Source of the DNA: Dechloromonas sp. Dech2017
GTDB taxonomy: Bacteria > Pseudomonadota > Gammaproteobacteria > Burkholderiales > Rhodocyclaceae
Assembly (NCBI GenBank): GCA_009469585.1
Contig: SSXW01000016.1
Span: 26,908-90,907, forward strand
Direction of reading: 5' to 3'
DNA: 64,000 nt
The translations under genes and the position numbers were made by a program. The notes under the pieces were generated by a model. The model saw only the letters and a list, made by a program, of their open reading frames with translations. It made no database searches and was not told the origin of the DNA. This document shows positions 58,816 through 64,000 of this stretch, piece by piece (the stretch's first letter is position 1; each line of letters begins with the position of its first letter).

Positions 58816-59656
58816 TCGTCGCCTCTGGTTGAAGGCAATGGCCGCCCTGCCGATGGCGGCGGCTCTGCCGGCAACAGCCGAGGATGGGCTGGCGTTGATT
58901 CGCCAGCGCGGCCGGCTGCGTATCGCGGTCTACAACGATTTTCCGCCCTATTCGATGGCCGGCGGCAAGGGCATCGATGCCGATATCGCCCGGGCCATTG
59001 CCGCCAAACTTGGCGTAGCTGCCGAGGTGGTTGGCTACAACGCCGACGAGGACATGAACGACGACCTGCGCAACATGGTCTGGAAGGGGCATTACCTGGG
59101 TACCCAGCCGTCGGATGTGATGATGCACGTACCGGTCGATGAAGTGCTGGCCCGGGCTAATGACAAGGTCCGCATTTTCGGCCCCTACCATCGCGAAACG
59201 CTGGCCATGGCGCGCAATCCCGAGCGTCTCCCGAAGCCGTTGGTCGGCTCGGCGGCGGTTTCCCTGGAAGTGTTCACCCGGGAGAAGATTGGCGTCGAGA
59301 CCGCTTCGCTGGCCGATTCCTTCCTGCTGGCCGTGCTCAATGGCCGTCTGCGCGACAACGTCGTGCACTTCAAGACGGTTGCCGATGCCGCCAAGGGGCT
59401 GGCCGAAGGCAAGGTGGCAGCGGTCCTGGCGCCACGTGCCGAGGTTGAAGCCGCTTTCAAGGGGCTGTCCAATGTCGCCATCGACGCCGCCAAGTTTGCC
59501 GAACTGAGCGTCGATAGCTGGCCGCTTGGCATGGCCGTCAAGGTCGAGGAGCAGGCGTTGGCCGAGGCGCTTGGTGCCGCAATGGCCGATTTGAAGCGGG
59601 ATGGTACGATTGGCGAGATTTTCAAGCGCCACGGCATCACCCATCAACCGACCTGA
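58805..59656 (+). CDS. Periplasmic substrate-binding protein of a PQQ-oxidation cluster
   Basis: A 283-aa protein with a signal peptide (WLKAMAALPMAAALPATA) and a type II solute-binding fold: RQRGRLRIAVYNDFPPYSMA opens the domain. Related proteins (MoxJ-like) accompany quinoprotein alcohol dehydrogenases instead of ABC transporters, and no permease or ATPase is near. It probably assists assembly or activity of such an enzyme; the ligand is unknown. It starts inside the cytochrome gene. Confidence 0.75.
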   Translation: MKSDRRLWLKAMAALPMAAALPATAEDGLALIRQRGRLRIAVYNDFPPYSMAGGKGIDADIARAIAAKLGVAAEVVGYNADEDMNDDLRNMVWKGHYLGTQPSDVMMHVPVDEVLARANDKVRIFGPYHRETLAMARNPERLPKPLVGSAAVSLEVFTREKIGVETASLADSFLLAVLNGRLRDNVVHFKTVADAAKGLAEGKVAAVLAPRAEVEAAFKGLSNVAIDAAKFAELSVDSWPLGMAVKVEEQALAEALGAAMADLKRDGTIGEIFKRHGITHQPT

Positions 59657-59664
59657 AAGCACGC

Positions 59665-60603
59665 ATGAAACTAACCAGGGTTTGTCTTTGCGTACTCTTC
59701 GCAACTTTCGGCGGGGCGGCCCTGGCTGCTCCGCTGGCTTTCGTTCCCAACGAGAAGTCGGCTAGTGTCAGCGTCATCGATACGGCCACCGATCGTCGCC
59801 AGGCCGACCTGCCGGTCGGTCAGCGACCGCGCGGTATCGCTTCCGGCCAGGGGCGCATCTACATCACCGACGGCAAGACCGGCAGCCTGCTCATCGTCGA
59901 TGCGGCTACTGGCAAGCAGTTGCGCAGCGTGCGCGTCGGTGATTCGCCGGAGGGCGTCAGCCTGTCGGCCGATGGCAAGATGCTGGCGGTGGCGGTCGAG
60001 GACGACAACGCCGTGGTCTTGTTGAGCGCCCCGCAGGGCCGCGAACTGGCGCGCGTCAAGGTGCAGGGCAAGAACCCGGAGCATGCCGTGTTCAGCCCCG
60101 ACGGCCGCTGGCTGTATGTCAGTGCCGAAGAGGCGGAACAGGTCGACGTCATCGATGTCGCCGCCCGCAAGCAGGTGACCAGCATTCCGGTCGGCAAGCG
60201 GCCGCGCGGCATCGGCTTCCTGCCCGATGGCAGCCGGGCTTACGTGGCCAGCGAACTGGCCGGCAAGGTGTACGCCATCGATGTCGCGCAGCGCAGCGTG
60301 GTGGCCGAGATCGTGGCCGGGCAGTATCCGAACGGGATCGCCGTGCACCCGGATGGCAAGCGCATCTTCGTGTCGAATGGGCGCGATCCGTCGGTAATGG
60401 CCATCGACGTTGCCAGCAACAGCGTGGTGGCCACCATCGCGGTCGGCAAGCGGCCGTGGAACATGGCGATCACCCCGGACGGGGCCAAGCTCTACGTCGC
60501 CAACGGACGTTCCGGCAGCGTCTCGGTGATCGACGCGGTCAACTACCAAAAACGGCTGGATATCGAAGTCGGCGAATTGCCCTGGGGCGTCAGCATTCAA
60601 TGA
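59665..60603 (+). CDS. YVTN beta-propeller protein of PQQ-dependent catabolism
   Basis: A 312-aa exported protein with a signal peptide ending LAAPLA and about seven YVTN-type repeats, each containing a GxRPxGI/VGKRPxG turn (VGQRPRGI, VGKRPRGI, VGKRPWNM) and a SVIDTATDR-type strand. It matches the beta-propeller proteins that co-occur with PQQ-dependent alcohol oxidation. The role is unproven, perhaps in cofactor or dehydrogenase handling. The stop overlaps the start of the cytochrome b561 gene. Confidence 0.82.
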   Translation: MKLTRVCLCVLFATFGGAALAAPLAFVPNEKSASVSVIDTATDRRQADLPVGQRPRGIASGQGRIYITDGKTGSLLIVDAATGKQLRSVRVGDSPEGVSLSADGKMLAVAVEDDNAVVLLSAPQGRELARVKVQGKNPEHAVFSPDGRWLYVSAEEAEQVDVIDVAARKQVTSIPVGKRPRGIGFLPDGSRAYVASELAGKVYAIDVAQRSVVAEIVAGQYPNGIAVHPDGKRIFVSNGRDPSVMAIDVASNSVVATIAVGKRPWNMAITPDGAKLYVANGRSGSVSVIDAVNYQKRLDIEVGELPWGVSIQ

Positions 60604-61133
60604 CGGCTGCGCGCTACAGCCTGCCGGCCATGATCCTGCACTGGGTGCAGGCGGCCCTCGTCATCTGGCTGCTCTGGCGGGGATGGACGATGATCGACCT
60701 GCCCAAGGGGGCGGAACGGACGGCGGCCTATGCCCTGCACAAGTCGCTTGGGCTGGTCGCCCTGGCGCTGGTGGTCATCCGTCTCGGCTGGCGGCGCATG
60801 AATCGCCCGCCGGCGATCAGCGTCGGCGGCTGGGAGGCAGCCCTGGCCAGCCTGACCCACCGGGCGCTCTACGTCTTTCTTCTGGTGGCACCCCTGGCCG
60901 GTTATTTTGCTTCGTCCTTCTCGACCTACCCGCTCAAGTTCTTTGGCATCGAAGTGCCCAAGGTCGGCTGGCCTGACGAATCGATCAATGCGCTGTTCAA
61001 ATGGACGCATATCGTTTTCACCTGGGGGGGGGCCGCATTGGTCTTCCTCCATGTGGTCGGTGCCTTCAAGCATGGTCTTGGCCGTGACGGGGTGCTGCAA
61101 CGCATGTTGCCCGCCCGGCTGTTCAGGAACTGA
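60600..61133 (+). CDS. Cytochrome b561 family protein
   Basis: A 177-aa diheme cytochrome b561 (CybB-like) with four helices and candidate heme His residues in MILHWVQAALV, YALHKSLGLVAL, THRALYVFLL and LVFLHVVGAFKHG. It would move electrons through the inner membrane to or from quinone. It is the last gene of the sigma-54 cluster (4-bp overlap with the propeller gene) and is followed by the inverted repeat TGCTCCG-CTG-CGGAGCA at 61139-61155. Confidence 0.85.
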   Translation: MTAARYSLPAMILHWVQAALVIWLLWRGWTMIDLPKGAERTAAYALHKSLGLVALALVVIRLGWRRMNRPPAISVGGWEAALASLTHRALYVFLLVAPLAGYFASSFSTYPLKFFGIEVPKVGWPDESINALFKWTHIVFTWGGAALVFLHVVGAFKHGLGRDGVLQRMLPARLFRN

Positions 61134-61198
61134 ACAGTTGCTCCGCTGCGGAGCATGGTCGTTCTGACCAAAGTCATATCTATCCCCTGGTTTTTTAT

Positions 61199-61226
61199 TT
61201 GGCAATATCACCAAATTTGCTATCAT
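61199..61226 (+). promoter_or_regulatory. Putative sigma-70 promoter of the GGDEF gene
   Basis: TTGGCA (61199-61204) and TATCAT (61221-61226) with a 16-bp spacer. Downstream, 61250-61273 forms a 10-bp hairpin in the leader. Confidence 0.55.
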
Positions 61227-61320
61227 TGAATCGCATATTTCGTATTTCACTTCGTTGATTGAAATCAGCGAAGACTATGACCTTCGGCGTAAAAAGAGAA
61301 TGAACGGAGGAGTCCTGCCC

Positions 61321-63870
61321 ATGTTTTCTCTATTGAATCGCTTGAGCATACGCAGCCGGATGTGGGCGATTGTCGCCCTGTTCATCGGTGCCATTGTCTG
61401 CGGCAGCGTGCTCGATGTCCTGACCCTGCGCGACAGGCTGTGGCAGGAAAAGGAACTCAAGACCCGTCATCTCGTCGAGAGCGCCTACAGCTTGCTCGAG
61501 CGCTATCACCGCCTGCAGCAACTCGGGTAACTCGATGAGGCCGCGGCCCGGGACGCAGCCGTCGGCGCCATTCGGGCCCTGCGTTACGACGACAGGGAGT
61601 ATTTCTGGATCAATGATCTGGCAAAGCCCGTCCCGGGAATGGTCATGCACCCGATCCATCCGGAACTCGATGGCCAGGTGCTCGATGCCGACACCTTTCG
61701 CGCCGCTACCGCCTGGCGCAAGGGCGAGGCGGGCGATTTCGTCGCGCTCCATGAAAAAATGAACCTGTTCGCGGCGATGGTCGAGGCCAGCGCCGGAAGC
61801 GGTGCCGGCTACGTCGTCTATGACTGGCCGAAGCCGACCGGGGAGGGCGGGGTCAGTGCCGAGCATTATGCCAAGTTGTCCTACGTCAAGCACTTTGCGC
61901 CATGGGGGTGGCTGATCGGCTCCGGCGTCTACATGGATTACGTCGGGGCGAGCATTCGCACCGTGGTTGTGCCCAACCTGATGCTGGCGGCAGGTGGTGG
62001 TGGCCTGTTGCTGGTGCTGGCCTGGGCGGTGGCGCGCAGCATTACCCGGCCGCTCAAGCAGACGGTGTCGACAATGCGCCGGATCGGCGATGGCGGAATT
62101 TCGTTGCGGCCGCCAATCGACGGCAACAGCGAGATCAGTCGCTTGTCGGCTGCTTTCAACGGCATGCTCGACCACTTGCAGGACAGGGACCGGGAACTTG
62201 CCCGGCATCGCGATCACCTTGAAGAGTTGGTCGCCCAGCGCTCGGGCGAACTGCGTGCCGCCAATCAGGCGCTGGAAAAGGAATTGGCCGAGCACAAGAT
62301 CCGCGAGAGCCGGGCCCGGATGCGGGCATTGCTCGACGCGACGCGGGAATCGGTGTTGTTGCTCGACCCCGATGGCGTCATTCTCGAAATCAATGCCTTC
62401 GGCGCCCAGCGCTTCGGACAGTCGCCCGAGGCCCTGGTCGGCCGGAATTTCTTCGCCTTGATTCCACCTGAGCTGGCCGAGACGCGGCGGGCCGTCGTCC
62501 GTCATGTGGCTGCCACCGGCGAGCCGACCGAAAGCGACGACCGCCGCGGCGCCATCCATTTCCACAACAGCCTTTACCCGGTCAAGGACGAGACGGGCGC
62601 AGTCGAAAGCGTTGCCGTGTACGCCAAGGATGTCACCGAGGAGCAGCGCGCCAAGGGCGTGGACGACATCTTCCGGCACCTCGATTCGGTGCTGCTCAAA
62701 TGGCAGATGAACCTGGAGTCGATTGCCCAGATGTTCTGCGATGGCCTGGTTCCGGTGTTCGGCTTGGCATCGGCCTGGATAACGCGCGCCGAAGCGGATG
62801 GGCGCCTTGCCGTGATGGCCGGAAGCGGCGCCGGGGCCGATTTTCTCGGGCGATTGCGCGAACGCGATCTGCGCTGGACGGGCGGCGATCACACCGGCGT
62901 TTCGATCGAAGCGGTGGTTCGCGACGGACAGCGCCGCATCGTCCGGCTGGCAGATTTTCCCGAAGCCTTGCCCCTGGCCAAGGGGGCCCGGGTAGCACTG
63001 CTGCTGCCCCTGTCGCTGCGCGGCAAATCCTGGGGTGTGTTGGTCCTTTGTGCCGGTGATGCCGCGCAGTTCGACAGTCCGGAAATCCCGGTCAGGCTGT
63101 CGGGCGTAGCCAGTCGCCTGGGTGCGTCGCTGGAGTCGGCCCAGCAGCAGGAATGGCTGACCTTGCTCGATACGGCGCTGGCCGGTGTCGGCAACAGCGT
63201 ATTCATCACCGACGCCGACGGCATCATCCAGTGGGTCAATCGTTCGTTCGTCGAACTGTCGGGCTACACCGCCGAGCAACTGGTCGGGCAGAATCCGAAA
63301 AAGCTGGGCTCAGGCGTCCATGGCGTCGATTTCTATCGCCGCTTCTGGGAAACCATACGGGCCGGCAATCCCTGGCCGGGCGATACGGTGAACGCCCGGC
63401 CGGATGGCAGCCGATACACGGTCAGCCAGACCATCACGCCGCTGCGCGACATGAGCGGCGAGATCAGTCATTTCGTGGCGATTCTCGAAGATGTCAGCGA
63501 GCGCAAGGCGGCCGAGGAGCGCATGCGCCATGCCGCCAGTTTCGACCGGCTGACCGATTTGCCCAATCGTGGGCTGTTCCTCGATCGCCTCAGCCAGTCA
63601 TTGGCCCTGGCCGGCCGGGAAGGGACGCTCGGTGCGCTGCTCTTCCTCGATCTCGATCATTTCAAGCAAGTCAACGATGAACACGGTCATGCGGCCGGCG
63701 ACGAGTTGCTGGTGGCCGTCGCCAGGCGGCTGCGGGAAGTGCTGCGGGAGGGTGATACGGTGGCCAGGCTGGGCGGTGACGAATTTACCGTCATCCTCAA
63801 TCGCATCCGGGAGTCGGCCAACGCGGCGGCGATCGCCGGGAAAATCCTGGCGGCCCTGGCCAAGCCGCTA
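61321..63870 (+). pseudogene. Cache-HAMP-PAS-GGDEF sensor gene, broken twice
   Basis: The gene starts at ATG 61321 (GGAGGAG 8 nt upstream) with a membrane helix. It meets an in-frame TAA at 61528-61530 (GGG-TAA-CTC; CAA would restore a Gln) and stays open in the same frame afterwards. Downstream come an sCache_2-like sensor (YFWINDL), a second membrane helix, HAMP, two PAS-like domains with a GAF-like segment between them, and a diguanylate cyclase domain with RLGGDEF. At ~63870 the GGDEF domain is cut by an insertion sequence, losing its end and any following domain. Reinitiation inside the gene is possible but unproven. Confidence 0.85.
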
Positions 63871-64000
63871 GGGCGTGTTCACAGTAACCAGATATAGGCA
63901 CAAGCGAGATGCAGGAAGGCATTGAATCGATTGGCGAGTTTGTCGTATCGGGTTGCGATGCGGCGGAACTGCTTGAGACGATTGAAAAATCGCTCGACGA
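63871..64000 (-). mobile_element. Partial IS5-family insertion sequence (transposase C-terminus)
   Basis: The end at 63871 begins GGGCGTGTTCACAGTAACC, the terminal-repeat side. On the minus strand 63879-64000 encodes VERFFNRLKQFRRIATRYDK then LANRFNAFLHLACAYIWLL and stop, a typical C-terminus of IS5-family (IS427-like) DDE transposases including the final catalytic Glu. The rest lies beyond the window. Confidence 0.88.

Overview
The window reads as a high-GC chromosome segment of a betaproteobacterium, most likely Rhodocyclales (Dechloromonas/Azonexus-like). This is inferred from the carAB-greA-yhbY-rlmE-ftsH-folP-glmM-tpiA-secG-tRNA-Leu-nuo gene order, a class I PHA synthase, a cobalamin-dependent ribonucleotide reductase and a NAD-reducing hydrogenase. 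No rRNA is present, so the genus is a judgement from gene content and protein style.

Layout. 1-791: C-terminal end of a hybrid sensor kinase (receiver plus Hpt). 794-12708: housekeeping block (carA, carB, greA, a DUF4149 membrane protein, yhbY on the minus strand, rlmE, ftsH, folP, glmM, tpiA, secG). 12760-12844: tRNA-Leu(GAG). 12913-27371: complete nuoA-N operon for respiratory complex I. 27439-31079: a NUDIX hydrolase and, convergent to it, nrdJ with two NrdR-type boxes upstream. 31184-35825 (minus strand): five-gene unit fabI, kinase-like protein, HCx5R phosphatase, MaoC-Pta fusion, ackA. 36053-41360: NAD-reducing [NiFe] hydrogenase hoxF-U-Y-H with its protease hoxW; two spacers and the hoxH/hoxW junction carry repeat sequences.

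41543-46126 is a wrecked CRISPR region: an intact WYL regulator, a cas3 with an internal deletion and lost 3' end, a type I-E-like array (29-nt repeats, 32-nt spacers) lacking a leader and Cascade/cas1-cas2 genes, a second WYL fragment, toxin-antitoxin genes and a cas4 fragment. 46157-49698: a DUF302 protein, a bufferin-type RiPP operon (bufA precursor, bufB MNIO enzyme, bufC partner) and an exported protein of unknown role. 49713-53694: a universal stress protein, PHA synthase, and a pair made of an MCP-tip-like protein and an ODP-type diiron oxygen-binding protein. 53706-56126: a hemerythrin/DUF2249/polytopic membrane protein/SirB2 operon behind an FNR/DNR-type palindrome. 56133-61133: a sigma-54 activator divergent from a sigma-54-promoted set of PQQ-alcohol-oxidation accessory genes (cytochrome c, solute-binding protein, YVTN propeller, cytochrome b561), with no dehydrogenase gene in the window. 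61321-63870: a Cache-HAMP-PAS-GGDEF gene broken by a nonsense codon and by an IS5-family insertion that runs to the window end.

Across the window a ~40-bp repeat (ending GGTYGACCGCAGCA) recurs in at least five gene-border sites and apparently also within two genes. I do not recognise it as a named family; with the CRISPR scars, the bufferin operon and the ODP/MCP pair it is among the most interesting signals here.
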